Shown here: piece after piece, positions 1-9,741 of the stretch
Layout of the letters: every line of letters starts with the position of its first letter
How positions within the stretch are numbered: the stretch's first letter is position 1
DNA from: Hyphomicrobium sp.
GTDB taxonomy: Bacteria; Pseudomonadota; Alphaproteobacteria; Rhizobiales; Hyphomicrobiaceae
Direction: 5' to 3'
Assembly: GCF_003987855.1 (NCBI RefSeq)
Contig: NZ_RXIZ01000022.1
Span: 37,889-101,888 of the forward strand
Length of the DNA stretch: 64,000 bases
Position numbers and translations under genes: made by a program
The notes under the pieces: generated by a model
Database searches by the model: none
What the model saw: only the letters and a program-made list of their open reading frames with translations
Told to the model about the DNA's origin: nothing

Positions 1-146
1 TCAGGAGCCTCGATCTTGAGGCCGTGACGGGCGAGCTGCTCCCGTCGTTTGGGGCGCACCAAAAACGTCACGTCGGCGCCGGCGTTTACTACTCGGCCAC
101 CGAAATAACCTCCGGTCGCGCCGGCTCCAAGGAAGAGCAATCGCAT
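1..146 (-). CDS. panE: 2-dehydropantoate 2-reductase family protein, N-terminal part (cut by window edge)
   Basis: The first 48 codons of a gene that runs off the left edge. The protein opens [19 protein letters not shown], a Rossmann dinucleotide-binding loop of the GxGxxGxxxG type at residues 7-16, followed by a second strand (ADVTFLVRP) with a basic residue that suits NADP(H). This matches the N-terminus of the PanE/ApbA ketopantoate reductase family, which reduces 2-dehydropantoate to pantoate for coenzyme A synthesis; many alphaproteobacteria carry several paralogues of uncertain substrate. The ATG at 146 is preceded by GAAAGG at a suitable distance. The catalytic lysine and the C-terminal domain lie outside the window, so the family is fairly sure and the exact substrate is not. 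Confidence 0.78.
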   Translation of the reverse strand, partial: MRLLFLGAGATGGYFGGRVVNAGADVTFLVRPKRREQLARHGLKIEAP

Positions 147-342
147 CAAGGCTGCCTTTCGTAATTGTCACGGATTTCAACTGGTCGTGATCAAAGCGCG
201 TTCCGAAACGCGAATAGATCACATTTTGCTCACGATATCAGGCCGCGGACGCACGGGGAGTTGTGTGGCGGTGAGCGGGTTCAATGTCTATCTCAAGTTC
301 ATCAGAGGCGGCACGTGCGCCGCGCATCCTAATGGAGATTAC

Positions 343-618
343 ATGACCCGCATAATGTTAATTGGCTTGGCTACGGCTGGCATGGCCCTTCCGGCTTTTG
401 CCGATGAGAGCAGCAATGCGGCCGCATTCAGTGCGGAACTTACGAACGCTGCAAACGCCCAGCAGGCGCGCGTTCAGCTGGCGCATCAGGGTTATACCGG
501 GATTTCGCCGCTTTATCGCGGAGAGCAGGGCCACTGGTACGGCACAGCCGTGAAGGACGGCAAGACGGTCATCGTCGGCGTTCTGCTGCCGCAGGCTCCG
601 AACGGACTGACGAACTAG
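343..618 (+). CDS. small exported protein, PepSY-like
   Basis: A 91-residue protein with an apparent Sec signal peptide (hydrophobic MLIGLATAGMALPAFA, cleavage near residue 20). The mature part has the rhythm of a short PepSY-like domain: a helical segment, then a GYTGISPLYRG strand, a tryptophan before a turn, and a final KDGKTVIVGVLLP hairpin. Such proteins are periplasmic and of unknown function. The ATG at 343 is chosen because GGAG lies at 334-337 and the signal peptide starts there; an upstream in-frame GTG at 187 would add 52 residues that resemble no export signal. It stands alone, with a hairpin downstream. Family assignment is by pattern only. Confidence 0.6.
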   Translation: MTRIMLIGLATAGMALPAFADESSNAAAFSAELTNAANAQQARVQLAHQGYTGISPLYRGEQGHWYGTAVKDGKTVIVGVLLPQAPNGLTN

Positions 619-653
619 AAAACCGCTGGTTGACGCCAGCACCTTGTTTCACT

Positions 654-687
654 GAGCGTCCGGCCCACGTGGCCGGGCGCTCTTTGG
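654..687 (+). terminator. hairpin downstream of the PepSY-like gene
   Basis: The arms GAGCGTCCGGCC and GGCCGGGCGCTC form a GC-rich stem with one internal mismatch and a five-base loop, followed by the weak T tract TCTTTGGT. The position 35 bases after the stop at 618 suits an intrinsic terminator. Confidence 0.55.
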
Positions 688-765
688 TATCTACGGCGAG
701 TTCCGTGAGGAACTACGTAAGATCCTAAGCTGGCGTAGCGCTCGGAGAACCGATGGAGGCTTTCG

Positions 766-927
766 ATGCGCTACGCTGGCATGTTTGTGGGATTGCTGAT
801 CTTTGGCGCCAAGCTCGCCTATACGGCGCACGCGATTTACGCGTTGGAGCGAGTGTCCGTCGCCACTTACAAGTATGCGACGGGACATCACGACCATGAG
901 GATCGACGCGAAACGGCGCGCCCGTAA
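766..927 (+). CDS. small membrane protein, unknown function
   Basis: A 53-residue reading frame with a good ribosome site (GGAGG at 755-759, seven bases before the ATG). The N-terminal half is a single hydrophobic segment (GMFVGLLIFGAKLAYTA); the C-terminus is hydrophilic and rich in His, Asp, Glu and Arg (TGHHDHEDRRE), which might bind a metal or simply be a charged cytoplasmic tail. I do not recognise the family. Support comes from the ribosome site, the coherent membrane segment and the palindrome that follows. Confidence 0.5.
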   Translation: MRYAGMFVGLLIFGAKLAYTAHAIYALERVSVATYKYATGHHDHEDRRETARP

Positions 928-939
928 GAACGACAATCG

Positions 940-962
940 ATCCTCGGGCTGAGCCCGAGGAT
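940..962. repeat. palindrome between convergent genes, possible terminator
   Basis: A perfect 10-bp inverted repeat, ATCCTCGGGC and GCCCGAGGAT, with a TGA loop, lies between the 53-residue gene and the end of aspS. It could end transcription from either side, though neither side has a long T run. Palindromes with this core are often dispersed between genes in Hyphomicrobiales, and a closely related stem occurs here at 27578-27601. Confidence 0.6.
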
Positions 963-966
963 GACA

Positions 967-2784
967 TCAAGCTTTCTTCTCCTGCGGGACGACGCGAATT
1001 GAAAGTTCCCGAAGCTGCTTCGGCGATGCTTCGCTGGGCGCGCCCATCAGAAGATCAGCGGCTTGCTGGTTCATCGGGAAAAGCGCCACCTCGCGCACGG
1101 TCTTGCCGCCGGTCAGCAGCATGACGATGCGTTCGATGCCCGCCGCCATGCCGCCGTGGGGCGGCGCGCCGTACTGGAACGCGCGGTAGAGGCCGCCAAA
1201 ACGCGCCTCGACATCCGCCTTGGAAAGCCCGGTAATCTCGAAAGCCTTGACCATCGTCTCGGGCACGTGGTTACGCACCGAGCCCGAAGCGATCTCGTAA
1301 CCGTTGCAGACGATGTCGTATTGGTTTGCCTTGAGCGCGAGCAGTGCGTCGCGGCCTGATGTCTCGGCAGCTTCCAGCGCCTCGCGTCCACCTTTGGGCA
1401 TCGAGAATGGGTTGTGCGAGAAGTCGATCTTCTTGTCCTCCTCGTTCCATTCATAGAACGGGAAGTCGACGATCCAGGCGAGGGCGAAACGATCCTCGTC
1501 GATCAGCTTCAGTTCGTGGCCGACGCGATCGCGCGCGGCGCCCGCAAACTTGTAGAAGTTCGCTGGGTTCCCACCGACGAAGAAAACGGCGTCGCCATCC
1601 TTAAGGGCGAGCTGGTTTTTGATCGCGACCGCGCGCTCGGGTCCGATGTTCTTCGCAATCGGGCCTGCTCCGGCCTCCTCGCCATCGCGCCAGAAGATGT
1701 AACCAAGTCCGAGCTGGCCTTCACCCTGGGCCCACGAGTTCATGCGATCGCAGAACGCGCGGCTGCCGCCGGTCGGAGCGGGGATGGCCCAGATGCGCGC
1801 TTTCGGGTCCTTCTCGATCATGCCGGCGAAGACCTTGAAGCCCGAGCCGCGGAAGTGCTCGGTGACGTCGGCCATTTCAATCGGGTTGCGCAAATCGGGC
1901 TTGTCGGAGCCATACTTGGCGATCGCCGTGTCGTAGGGAATGCGCGGCCAGCCCTGAGTGACCGGCTTGCCACCCGCGAATTCCTCGAACAGGCCGGTGA
2001 TGACCGGCTCCATCGTCGAGAAAATATCCTCCTGTTCGACGAAGCTCATCTCGACGTCGAGCTGATAGAACTCGCCGGGAAGACGGTCCGCACGCGGATC
2101 TTCGTCACGGAAGCACGGCGCGATCTGGAAATACCGGTCGAAGCCCGACACCATCAGGAGTTGCTTGTACTGCTGGGGAGCCTGCGGCAACGCGTAGAAC
2201 TTGCCGGAATGGATGCGGCTGGGCACGAGGAAGTCGCGCGCGCCTTCCGGGCTCGATGCGGTCAGGATCGGGGTCGGGAATTCGTTGAAGCCGGACTCAT
2301 GCATACGGCGGCGGATCGAGCGCGTGATCTCGAGCCGCTTCATGATGATGCCGTGCAGCGTCTCGCGGCGCAGGTCGAGGAAGCGGTATTGCAGGCGCAA
2401 ATCTTCAGGATAGTCGGGCTCGCCGAATACCGGCACCGGCAGTTCCTTGGCCGCTGAAAGCACTTCGATTTCAGTCGCGTAAAGCTCAATTTCGCCAGTG
2501 GGCAACTCAGCGTTCGTCGTGCCTTCCGGCCGGTTGCGGACCTTGCCATCGATGCGCACGACCCACTCGGAGCGGAGCGTCTCGGCGACCTTGAAGGCGG
2601 GGCTGTCGGGGTCTGCTACGACCTGTGTCAGACCGTAGTGATCGCGAAGGTCGATAAAGAGCACGCCGCCATGGTCGCGCACGCGATGGACCCATCCGGA
2701 CAGGCGCACCGTAGCCCCAACGTCGCTCTTCCGGAGCGCACCGCAGGTGTGCGAGCGATAACGATGCAGCTTAGCCTCGGCCAT
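967..2784 (-). CDS. aspS: aspartyl-tRNA synthetase
   Basis: Charges tRNA with aspartate in the cytoplasm. The 605-residue protein has the bacterial-type layout: an OB-fold anticodon-binding domain (about residues 1-140), the class II catalytic core, and a large inserted GAD-type domain. Class II motif 2 appears as [10 protein letters not shown] and motif 3 as [16 protein letters not shown] near the C-terminus. The start [15 protein letters not shown] is preferred because HRYRSHTCG is the conserved N-terminus of the alphaproteobacterial enzyme; an open extension to 2877 has no such match. It diverges from rnd, with 248 bases between them holding nothing I can identify. Many alphaproteobacteria use this enzyme in a non-discriminating form that also loads tRNA-Asn, but that cannot be read reliably here. 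Confidence 0.97.
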   Translation of the reverse strand: MAEAKLHRYRSHTCGALRKSDVGATVRLSGWVHRVRDHGGVLFIDLRDHYGLTQVVADPDSPAFKVAETLRSEWVVRIDGKVRNRPEGTTNAELPTGEIELYATEIEVLSAAKELPVPVFGEPDYPEDLRLQYRFLDLRRETLHGIIMKRLEITRSIRRRMHESGFNEFPTPILTASSPEGARDFLVPSRIHSGKFYALPQAPQQYKQLLMVSGFDRYFQIAPCFRDEDPRADRLPGEFYQLDVEMSFVEQEDIFSTMEPVITGLFEEFAGGKPVTQGWPRIPYDTAIAKYGSDKPDLRNPIEMADVTEHFRGSGFKVFAGMIEKDPKARIWAIPAPTGGSRAFCDRMNSWAQGEGQLGLGYIFWRDGEEAGAGPIAKNIGPERAVAIKNQLALKDGDAVFFVGGNPANFYKFAGAARDRVGHELKLIDEDRFALAWIVDFPFYEWNEEDKKIDFSHNPFSMPKGGREALEAAETSGRDALLALKANQYDIVCNGYEIASGSVRNHVPETMVKAFEITGLSKADVEARFGGLYRAFQYGAPPHGGMAAGIERIVMLLTGGKTVREVALFPMNQQAADLLMGAPSEASPKQLRELSIRVVPQEKKA

Positions 2785-3032
2785 TGCCGGAAACCCTTTG
2801 ATCGATGTGGGTGAAAATTGCCGCGGAAAAGCGCATGGGGGCGCGCGAAAGTCAAGGTTACCGGGCGACGGAGACACGAGCGGCGGCGGAGCGAAGATTT
2901 TCAGGGCCTTGAGGCGGCCGATCTAGGCACCCTAGCTCGCGCCCCGGGGCAAACCGTCGCCAAAAAAGCCCCAGAATCGCGACGAAGCTGATGGCGACAA
3001 CGAAGAGGCCATGCGCTATAGGCGTTGCCCTG

Positions 3033-4187
3033 ATGCGAATGATCACGACCACGTCCGACCTGTCGGCACTTTGCGATGTGCTGGCGAAAAGTGAATATGT
3101 AGCCGTCGACACCGAATTTCTGCGCGAGCAGACGTTCTGGCCTTTGCTGTGCCTCATCCAGCTTGCGGGCCCCGACGCCGAAGCCGTTGTCGACCCGCTG
3201 AGCCCGGGGCTCGACCTCTCGCCATTCTACAAGCTGATGGCGGACCCGGCGATCGTGAAGGTGTTCCACGCGGCGCGGCAGGACATCGAAATCGTCTATC
3301 TGAAATCCGAGATCGTCCCCCATCCCGTCTTCGACACCCAGGTGGCGGCGATGGTGTGCGGGTATGGCGACAGCATCAGCTACGTCAACCTCGTCAAAAA
3401 AACGGTCGGCGTCGATCTGGATAAAAGCTCTCGGTTCACCGATTGGAGCCGCAGGCCGCTGTCGGACAAGCAGCTCGATTATGCCCTCGCCGATGTCACC
3501 CATCTTCGCGACGTTTACGTCCGCCTCAAGCAGACGCTGGAGAAGACCGGGCGGACGCCGTGGCTGCAGGAAGAGATGGGCGTTCTGACGAGCCCCGCAA
3601 CCTATGATGCAAAGCCTGAGAACGCGTGGCAGCGGCTCAAGCTGCGCGTCAAAGGGCGAAAGTCGCTCGCCGTCCTCATCGAACTAGCGGCCTGGCGTGA
3701 GCGGCTGGCGCAACAAATGGATGTGCCGCGCGGGCGCGTGCTGCGCGACGATGCACTGTACGACATCGCTAATCAGCTTCCTGCCAGCGCAGAGGCGCTC
3801 GGCCAACTTCGCACGCTGTCGGACGGCTTCGCGCGTTCACAGCGCGCCAAGGAAATCATCGATGTCGTAAAGACAGGCTTGGCGCGCGATCCGAAAACGC
3901 TGCCGAAGATCGAACGGAGCGAGGCGCTGTCGGCGGAAGCGAGCGCAACGCTGGAGCTTCTCAAGGTGCTGCTGAAGGCAGCCGCGGCGGAGCACGGGGT
4001 TGCGCCGCGTATCATCGCCGACAGCGACGACCTCGAACAACTTGCCACGTCGGACGAAGCGGACATCCTGGCGCTGCAGGGGTGGCGGCGAACTCTGTTC
4101 GGGGACGCGGCGCTGAAGCTCAAGCGCGGTGAACTCGCGCTGACGCTCGTGGACGGCGAGGTAAGGGCTGTGCCCGCCGCGCGCTAG
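3033..4187 (+). CDS. rnd: ribonuclease D
   Basis: A 3'-5' exoribonuclease of about 384 residues that trims tRNA and other stable RNA 3' ends. The DEDD-family motifs are visible: VDTEF (Exo I, Asp and Glu), FHAARQDIEIV (Exo II, Asp) and YALADVTHL (Exo III, Tyr-x3-Asp), all within the first 180 residues. A helical HRDC domain follows at about residues 210-290, then a C-terminal helical region. Starts at 3033 or 3039 are both possible and neither has a strong ribosome site; the longer open frame from 2991 adds residues not typical of the family. The gene converges on the J-protein gene. Confidence 0.93.
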   Translation: MRMITTTSDLSALCDVLAKSEYVAVDTEFLREQTFWPLLCLIQLAGPDAEAVVDPLSPGLDLSPFYKLMADPAIVKVFHAARQDIEIVYLKSEIVPHPVFDTQVAAMVCGYGDSISYVNLVKKTVGVDLDKSSRFTDWSRRPLSDKQLDYALADVTHLRDVYVRLKQTLEKTGRTPWLQEEMGVLTSPATYDAKPENAWQRLKLRVKGRKSLAVLIELAAWRERLAQQMDVPRGRVLRDDALYDIANQLPASAEALGQLRTLSDGFARSQRAKEIIDVVKTGLARDPKTLPKIERSEALSAEASATLELLKVLLKAAAAEHGVAPRIIADSDDLEQLATSDEADILALQGWRRTLFGDAALKLKRGELALTLVDGEVRAVPAAR

Positions 4188-4233
4188 TTTTTTGTTGGCG
4201 ATTGCCCCACCGGGGAGCCGGCCGCCAATCGCG

Positions 4234-5190
4234 TTACTTCCGTCCCGGATCGTAGCCGTGCTTCTGCCGCCACTCGGAGAAGAAGTAGGACAGGCTGTCG
4301 TCGATATCCGGCGGCATGACGATCTTGATGGTGACGAGCTGATCGCCCGGGTTGCCGGACTTGCCCCGCGCGCCCTTGCCCTTCAATCGAAAGGTCTTGC
4401 CGGAACTCGTTCCCTTCGGGATCGTCAGCTGCACGCGGCCGGTTGCGGTCGGCACTTCGACGCGACCACCGAGCACGGCTTCATCGAGCGTAATCGGCAG
4501 ATCCATCAGAATATCATCGCCGTCACGCCGGAAGTCCGGATGCGGGCGCACTTTGATTTCGACGAGAGCGTCGCCGTGTTCGCCCGAGGGGCTGCTCGCA
4601 ACGCCCTTGCCCTTGAGGCGAAGAACCTGACCGTCCTGCGTGCCCTCGGGAACGTTGAGGTCTAGGATGCCGCCATCCGGCAACGTCACCCGCTTCTTGG
4701 CGCCCTGCACGGCTTCCAGGAAGTCGACTTCGAGCGAGTAGCGAACATCCTGGCCGCGCGAGGCAAAGCCCTGCGCGTCGCGGCGGGTCCCCGCGCTTGC
4801 GGCGCCGAAAACGTCGGAAAAGATGTCGGAGAAACTGAAATCGTCGAAGCCTGCGCCGGCACCGGCCCGGCCTTCAAAGCCGCGTGCGCCAAAGGGGCTT
4901 CGCCGGCCGCCCGCCCCTGCTCCGGCGCGACTCCACTGGGGACGACGCGGGTCGCCCTTGGCATCGATCTCGCCCGAGTCGTACTGACGGCGCTTCTCGG
5001 GATCGCTCAGAATGTCGTTGGCGGCAGTGATTTTCTTGAAGCGTTCGGCGGCACCGGCATTACCGGGATTGACGTCGGGATGGCTGGCCTTGGCGAGCTT
5101 GCGGAACGCGCTCCGTATTTCATCCTCTGTCGCTGTGCGCGAGACGCCGAGAATGTCATAAAGATCTTCCGCCATGGAGGCTGTCTTCAT
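4234..5190 (-). CDS. CbpA-type DnaJ co-chaperone
   Basis: A J-domain (residues 5-70, HPD at 37-39) followed by a Gly/Phe- and Arg-rich linker and two beta-sandwich substrate-binding domains of the DnaJ C-terminal type (about residues 140-310). The cysteine-rich zinc finger of true DnaJ is absent, so this is a class B co-chaperone like CbpA. It should stimulate DnaK ATPase and hand over unfolded clients. At 318 residues it has normal length. Two starts, at 5190 and 5175, are possible, with no clear ribosome site; the shorter opens MAEDLYDILG. It is co-oriented with ppx and ppk upstream and may be the last gene of that run. Confidence 0.92.
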   Translation of the reverse strand: MKTASMAEDLYDILGVSRTATEDEIRSAFRKLAKASHPDVNPGNAGAAERFKKITAANDILSDPEKRRQYDSGEIDAKGDPRRPQWSRAGAGAGGRRSPFGARGFEGRAGAGAGFDDFSFSDIFSDVFGAASAGTRRDAQGFASRGQDVRYSLEVDFLEAVQGAKKRVTLPDGGILDLNVPEGTQDGQVLRLKGKGVASSPSGEHGDALVEIKVRPHPDFRRDGDDILMDLPITLDEAVLGGRVEVPTATGRVQLTIPKGTSSGKTFRLKGKGARGKSGNPGDQLVTIKIVMPPDIDDSLSYFFSEWRQKHGYDPGRK

Positions 5191-5251
5191 CCTGGGAAAC
5201 TTGGTCGAGACTATCAGAAATTGTTGCGTCGCAAGCGAGGCGTACTGCCTC

Positions 5252-6787
5252 TCAACTGATAAATCGGATCTCCGGGCGCTTGCCAACCAGTTCAGCGAGC
5301 AGGCCGAAGCGCCGGCGCAGGCGTTCACCATCGAGCGCGGCGTACGCGGGCGGCAAACTTAACACGAGAGCGCCTGCCTCATAGTTCAGCGGCGTCTGGT
5401 CGATGACGCCCGCCATGCCTATCGAGAGCATATGGGCGGCCCGGATCGCGGCGCCAAGGATACGGGCCCGGCGCTGGACCCGTTTGCTAACCAGACTCCG
5501 CAGCCGATCGGAAACTCCGGCGCCCCCATCGTCCGAGGTCTCATGGCGGTGGAAAACGGATAGGGCGAGGAAGATGCGGCCCTGATGGTCGACGCCGCCT
5601 AGCCCGGCGTTGGCGATTGTGTTGACGCTCTGCTCGCCGCGGTAATCGGGATGGGCACGCCAGCCGACATCCGACAGAAGGCATGCCGCATGACGCAGAC
5701 GGCGTTCATCAGCGGATTCTTCCATCGCGGGATCGGCAAAAAGCTGGTCGGTCCAGGCGCACAGCTCATACGCGTGCTCGACCGAGCGGGCGCGGAGCCC
5801 GGCGTAGTCCTCGCAGAAGCTGATCAGAGGATCGCGCGCCCGTTCGAAAGGCGGCAAGAGGCCATAGATCAGGCCTTCGCGAATGCCATAGACCGAAAAC
5901 ACGACCTGACGCGGTTCCATCTGCCGCAACAGGCGCTCAAGGACCAACGCGCCGAACGGCAGCACTTCCCGCCGCGCCCTCGCCACGCCCGCGATGCCGG
6001 GCAGATCGAACGGCTTCTTCACCTTGCGGAACTGCTCGCACAGATCAAGGGCTTCGCGCGTGGTCAAACGGTAGCCCTGCATGACGCGCAGCGGGTAATC
6101 GACCCGTTCCATCTGCATGCGCGCAAGGGCACGCCACGTGCCGCCGACCGCGTAGAATGTCCGTCCCGCGCCGTTCCTGAGCCAGGGCAGGCTCGCCAGC
6201 GCGCCGTCAATCACATCGACCGCGCGCTCAATCTTGTTGCCAGTGGTATCGATCAGGCGAAGGCCGCCGAGCGGCAGCGTCGCCGCATCATTCAGTCGAT
6301 CCTGCGCGATGTCGATCAGCTCGAGGCTGCCACCGCCGAGGTCCCCTGCGACCCCGTCGGCGTCGACGAAGCCCATCATGATGCCCTGCGCCGCGAGCCG
6401 CGCTTCCGTCTCGCCCGACAGCACATCGATCTTGGTGCCGATGGCCTTCTCGCCGCGCTCGATGAAATCCCGGCCATTCTGGGCATCGCGTACCGCGGCC
6501 GTGGCGATGACGCGGATGTTCTTGACGCTGAGGATATGCGCGATCACGCGGAAGCGGGCGAGCGCCGCAAGAGCGCGTTCTACAGCCTCGACACCCAGAC
6601 TGCCGGTTGTCGCCACCGAGCGGCCGAGGCCGCACAGGATTTTTTCGTTGAAGACCGGGGTAGGCGCCCGAACCGCACCCTCATAAACGACGAGGCGCAC
6701 CGAATTGGAGCCGATATCGACCACGCCGATAGGTTCCATTTCTGCGGTACGCTCGTTCGCGCCCGAGAGTTCTCTCCACCTCGTCAT
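5252..6787 (-). CDS. ppx: exopolyphosphatase, Ppx/GppA family
   Basis: A 511-residue ASKHA-fold phosphatase. The phosphate-binding loops are VDIGSNSVRLVVYEG near the N-terminus (about residues 22-36) and GDLGGGSLELID near residue 150. A C-terminal HD-like helical region makes up the rest. Family members cleave terminal phosphate from polyphosphate or hydrolyse pppGpp. The gene lies 14 bases after ppk on the same strand, so synthesis and breakdown of polyphosphate are probably co-transcribed. An internal start at 6739 (MEPIGVVDIGS) is an alternative; neither start has a strong ribosome site. Whether its main substrate is polyphosphate or pppGpp cannot be decided, although the ppk neighbour favours polyphosphate. 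Confidence 0.93.
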   Translation of the reverse strand: MTRWRELSGANERTAEMEPIGVVDIGSNSVRLVVYEGAVRAPTPVFNEKILCGLGRSVATTGSLGVEAVERALAALARFRVIAHILSVKNIRVIATAAVRDAQNGRDFIERGEKAIGTKIDVLSGETEARLAAQGIMMGFVDADGVAGDLGGGSLELIDIAQDRLNDAATLPLGGLRLIDTTGNKIERAVDVIDGALASLPWLRNGAGRTFYAVGGTWRALARMQMERVDYPLRVMQGYRLTTREALDLCEQFRKVKKPFDLPGIAGVARARREVLPFGALVLERLLRQMEPRQVVFSVYGIREGLIYGLLPPFERARDPLISFCEDYAGLRARSVEHAYELCAWTDQLFADPAMEESADERRLRHAACLLSDVGWRAHPDYRGEQSVNTIANAGLGGVDHQGRIFLALSVFHRHETSDDGGAGVSDRLRSLVSKRVQRRARILGAAIRAAHMLSIGMAGVIDQTPLNYEAGALVLSLPPAYAALDGERLRRRFGLLAELVGKRPEIRFIS

Positions 6788-6801
6788 TCAAGATACCGGG
6801 T

Positions 6802-8970
6802 CTAGCCGGGCTGGCGGAAACGTTGCGGGAAGCTCTCCTTCAGAGATTGCCCGCGACCCGAAAGCGAAGGATTGGTCATGAAATATTTATGGGCATTGAA
6901 GGCTTCCTCCCCCGGACCCGGTTCGATCCGGGTGGCGCTGCCGTCGGAATTGATCCGCCAGCTCTGCTGATTGTCTTTCAGGTTCGCAACCATGATCTGA
7001 TTGAGGACTTGCTCGTGGACGGTCGGGTTCTTCACCGGAGCCATGGCCTCGACCCGGCGGTCGAGATTTCGGGGCATCATATCGGCGGAGCTGATGTAGA
7101 CGGCGGCTTTGGGTGAAGGCAAGGCCTCTCCGTTGGCAAAACAGTAAATGCGAGAGTGCTCAAGGAAGCGGCCGACAATGCTTTTCACGCGGATGTTGCT
7201 CGACAGCCCCGGGATTCCGGGACGCAGGCAGCAGATGCCGCGGACGACGAGGTCGATCGGCACGCCCGCATTGCTCGCCTCATAGAGCGATGCGATGATC
7301 TGGGAATCGACCAGCGCATTCATTTTCCACCAGATGCCCGACGGACGGCCGGCCTTGGCATTGCGGATCTCTTCGGCGATGTGCGTCATAATGCGATTGC
7401 GGATGCCGTGCGGGCTCGCCGCCATGCATTCGAGCTCAACAGGTTCGCCGTAGCCCGTCACGAAATTCAGGATGCGCGTGACGTCGCGCGCCACCATCGG
7501 ATCGGTCGTGAAAAGGGACAGGTCGGTGTACACGCGCGCCGTCTGCGGGTGATAGTTGCCGGTACCGATGTGGCAATAGGTCGTGAGATCGGTTCCTTCG
7601 CGCCGGACGACGAAGCCGAGCTTGGCGTGCGTTTTCAATTCGGTGAAGCCATAGACGACGTGCACGCCCGCACTTTCGAGATCGCGCGCCCAACGAATGT
7701 TTGCGGCTTCGTCGAACCGGGCCTTGAGTTCGACGACAGCGGTGACGGATTTGCCCGCCTCTACCGCTTCTTTCAGCGCTTGAATGATCGGACTGTCGCG
7801 TGAGGTGCGATAGAGCGTCCACTTGATCGCCATGACGTTTGGATCGGCAACCGCTTGGCGCAGATACTGCACGACCACGTCGAAGCTTTCGTAGGGATGG
7901 TGGACGACGATGTCCTTGTTGCGGATCGCAGCAAAACAGTCGCCGCTGAATTCTCGAATGCGCTCGGGAAAACGGATCGTAAATGGCTTGAAAAGCAGAT
8001 CTGGGCGATCATTGACGATCAGCTGCGATGTATCGGCGAGGGCGAGAATGCCTTCCTTGACGAAGATGCTTTCCTCGCGGACTTCAAGCTCGTCGATAAC
8101 GAACTTTCTCAGCTTTTCAGGCATGCGGGAATCGATCTCGAGCCGGATCACGTTCCCGCGACGGCGACGCTTCAGCTGACTCTCGTAGGAGCGGACAAGA
8201 TCTTCGGCCTCTTCCTGAAACTCGATGTCACTGTCGCGCAGGACGCGGAACGTGCCCTGGCTCTTGACCTCGAAACCGGAGAACAGCTCGGTCAAAAACA
8301 TGCCGACGACGTTCTCGAGCTGAATGAAGCGGACGGCTTTGGGCTTATCGGGGTTGGCCTCGAGACGAATGAAACGGTCGAGCTGCCCCGGAATCGGGAT
8401 CAGGCCGTTCATGGTCTTGCCGTCGACGGGACGCACAAGCTCCACGGCGATGGTCATCGCCTTATTCAGGATGAAGGGAAACGGATGGGCCGGGTCGGCG
8501 GCGATCGGCGTCAGGATCGGGAAGATGTGCGTGAGGAAGAGCTTCTCCAACGACGCGCGGTCAGCGGCGGTGAGGTCTTCGGGCTGGACCACATGAAGCC
8601 CGGCGGCCGCGAGCTCGTCAGTGATAACGCGCCAGTTTACCTGTTCGTCGACGACAATCGTCGTGACAAACTTATTGATGGCCGCAAGCTGCTGCATCGG
8701 CGTCATGCCATCTTGCGACAGAGTTGTGACACCGGCACGGATCTGTCCATACACGCCGGCCGCGCGCACCATGTAGAATTCATCGAGGTTGGCGGCAGCT
8801 ATAGAGAGAAAGCGAAGGCGCTCAAGCAGCGGGTGCTGGGTATTTCCCGCTTCCTCCAGAACGCGGCGGTTGAACTGCAGCCACGACAGCTCGCGATTGT
8901 AGAAGCGGTCCGGCCCTTCCGGCACGGATGTGACATCTGCCTTGCCACTTCTGGTCTTCACGGTTGCCAT
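6802..8970 (-). CDS. ppk: polyphosphate kinase 1
   Basis: Makes polyphosphate from ATP, with an autophosphorylated histidine intermediate. The 722-residue protein shows the four-domain PPK1 layout: the N domain with [12 protein letters not shown] (about residues 24-35), the head domain, and C1/C2 domains of the phospholipase D fold. The conserved histidines sit in [11 protein letters not shown] and in [13 protein letters not shown]. The start MATVKTRSG at 8970 is chosen over an open extension to 9042 because it places the conserved N domain at the usual distance. It begins a ppk-ppx pair. Upstream, on the same strand, lies hdaA. Confidence 0.96.
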   Translation of the reverse strand: MATVKTRSGKADVTSVPEGPDRFYNRELSWLQFNRRVLEEAGNTQHPLLERLRFLSIAAANLDEFYMVRAAGVYGQIRAGVTTLSQDGMTPMQQLAAINKFVTTIVVDEQVNWRVITDELAAAGLHVVQPEDLTAADRASLEKLFLTHIFPILTPIAADPAHPFPFILNKAMTIAVELVRPVDGKTMNGLIPIPGQLDRFIRLEANPDKPKAVRFIQLENVVGMFLTELFSGFEVKSQGTFRVLRDSDIEFQEEAEDLVRSYESQLKRRRRGNVIRLEIDSRMPEKLRKFVIDELEVREESIFVKEGILALADTSQLIVNDRPDLLFKPFTIRFPERIREFSGDCFAAIRNKDIVVHHPYESFDVVVQYLRQAVADPNVMAIKWTLYRTSRDSPIIQALKEAVEAGKSVTAVVELKARFDEAANIRWARDLESAGVHVVYGFTELKTHAKLGFVVRREGTDLTTYCHIGTGNYHPQTARVYTDLSLFTTDPMVARDVTRILNFVTGYGEPVELECMAASPHGIRNRIMTHIAEEIRNAKAGRPSGIWWKMNALVDSQIIASLYEASNAGVPIDLVVRGICCLRPGIPGLSSNIRVKSIVGRFLEHSRIYCFANGEALPSPKAAVYISSADMMPRNLDRRVEAMAPVKNPTVHEQVLNQIMVANLKDNQQSWRINSDGSATRIEPGPGEEAFNAHKYFMTNPSLSGRGQSLKESFPQRFRQPG

Positions 8971-9066
8971 GGTGAATGAGTGCTCCGAACGGGAAATGAG
9001 ACGTCCATATAATAGCTTTACACCCAAATGACGAATGGGCATGTCAGCCAGGAATCATAAACCGAT

Positions 9067-9741
9067 TCAATAGCCGAGAGCGTCGAGGGTGGCAGCGGCA
9101 ATCGCACGCGTCACACGGCGTTGCAAGGCGAGCGCCCGCCGATCCGCCGCCGAGACAAAGCGTTCAGCCGCGAGCATCGAGCGCTCCATCCTGACCAGCA
9201 CGTAATCGACGAGTTGAGGCTCGACGGTCAACTGCCTGTCGGCGAAGAGCTTGACGAGGACGGCTCGAAGCAGCGCGTCATCCGGCGGCTCGATCGTCGC
9301 GAGCGGCAGGGCCTTCAAGCGCGAGCGGAAGTCAGGAAGCGTGATCGGCAGATCACCGGGGGCCGTGTCGGTCGTCAGGAGGATCTGCAAGCGCTGCTCG
9401 CGGACGAGATTTAAAAGGTGGAACAGGGCGGCTTCGTCGCTCGCGCGTTGAATGTCTTCTATGAGGACCGCACCGGACGCGGCGACCGTGGGCACGGTAT
9501 CGCGCGAGATGGCAGAGGCCTCGAACGCCTTGCCGTTGGCGCGGCTCAGCCAGACGTTTGCGAGATGAGTTTTGCCACTGCCTTTGGCGCCTGCGATGAC
9601 AGCTGCGCCAATCGGCCAGTCAGGCCAGCGGTCGACGAGATCCACGGCGGCTTCATTCGACCGCGAGACCAGGAAGTCTTCCAGTCCCATGGCCGTGCGG
9701 TGCGGAAGTTCAAAGACAAGCTGCTCGGGCGTCGTGATCAT
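9067..9741 (-). CDS. hdaA: HdaA, DnaA-related replication regulator
   Basis: A 224-residue AAA+ protein that resembles DnaA domain III but lacks the DNA-binding domain IV. The Walker A loop is GAKGSGKT (residues 51-58), Walker B is VLIEDIQ, and sensor/arginine elements follow in LPDFRSRLKA. In alphaproteobacteria HdaA works with the beta clamp to promote ATP hydrolysis by DnaA after initiation. The N-terminal QLVFELPHR contains the QL.F-type motif expected for clamp binding. The ATG overlaps the stop of the upstream transporter gene by four bases (ATGA), which points to translational coupling. Confident by both motif and alphaproteobacterial context. Confidence 0.9.
   Translation of the reverse strand: MITTPEQLVFELPHRTAMGLEDFLVSRSNEAAVDLVDRWPDWPIGAAVIAGAKGSGKTHLANVWLSRANGKAFEASAISRDTVPTVAASGAVLIEDIQRASDEAALFHLLNLVREQRLQILLTTDTAPGDLPITLPDFRSRLKALPLATIEPPDDALLRAVLVKLFADRQLTVEPQLVDYVLVRMERSMLAAERFVSAADRRALALQRRVTRAIAAATLDALGY

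Noticed and set aside
1414..2457. Long plus-strand frame (347 codons) across aspS
   Set aside because: Antisense shadow of aspS in GC-rich DNA; no family motif and an Arg/Ala-rich composition.
5651..6805. Long plus-strand frame (384 codons) across ppx
   Set aside because: Antisense shadow; ppx carries all conserved motifs on the other strand.
7855..8979. Long plus-strand frame (374 codons) across ppk
   Set aside because: Antisense shadow of a well-supported ppk.
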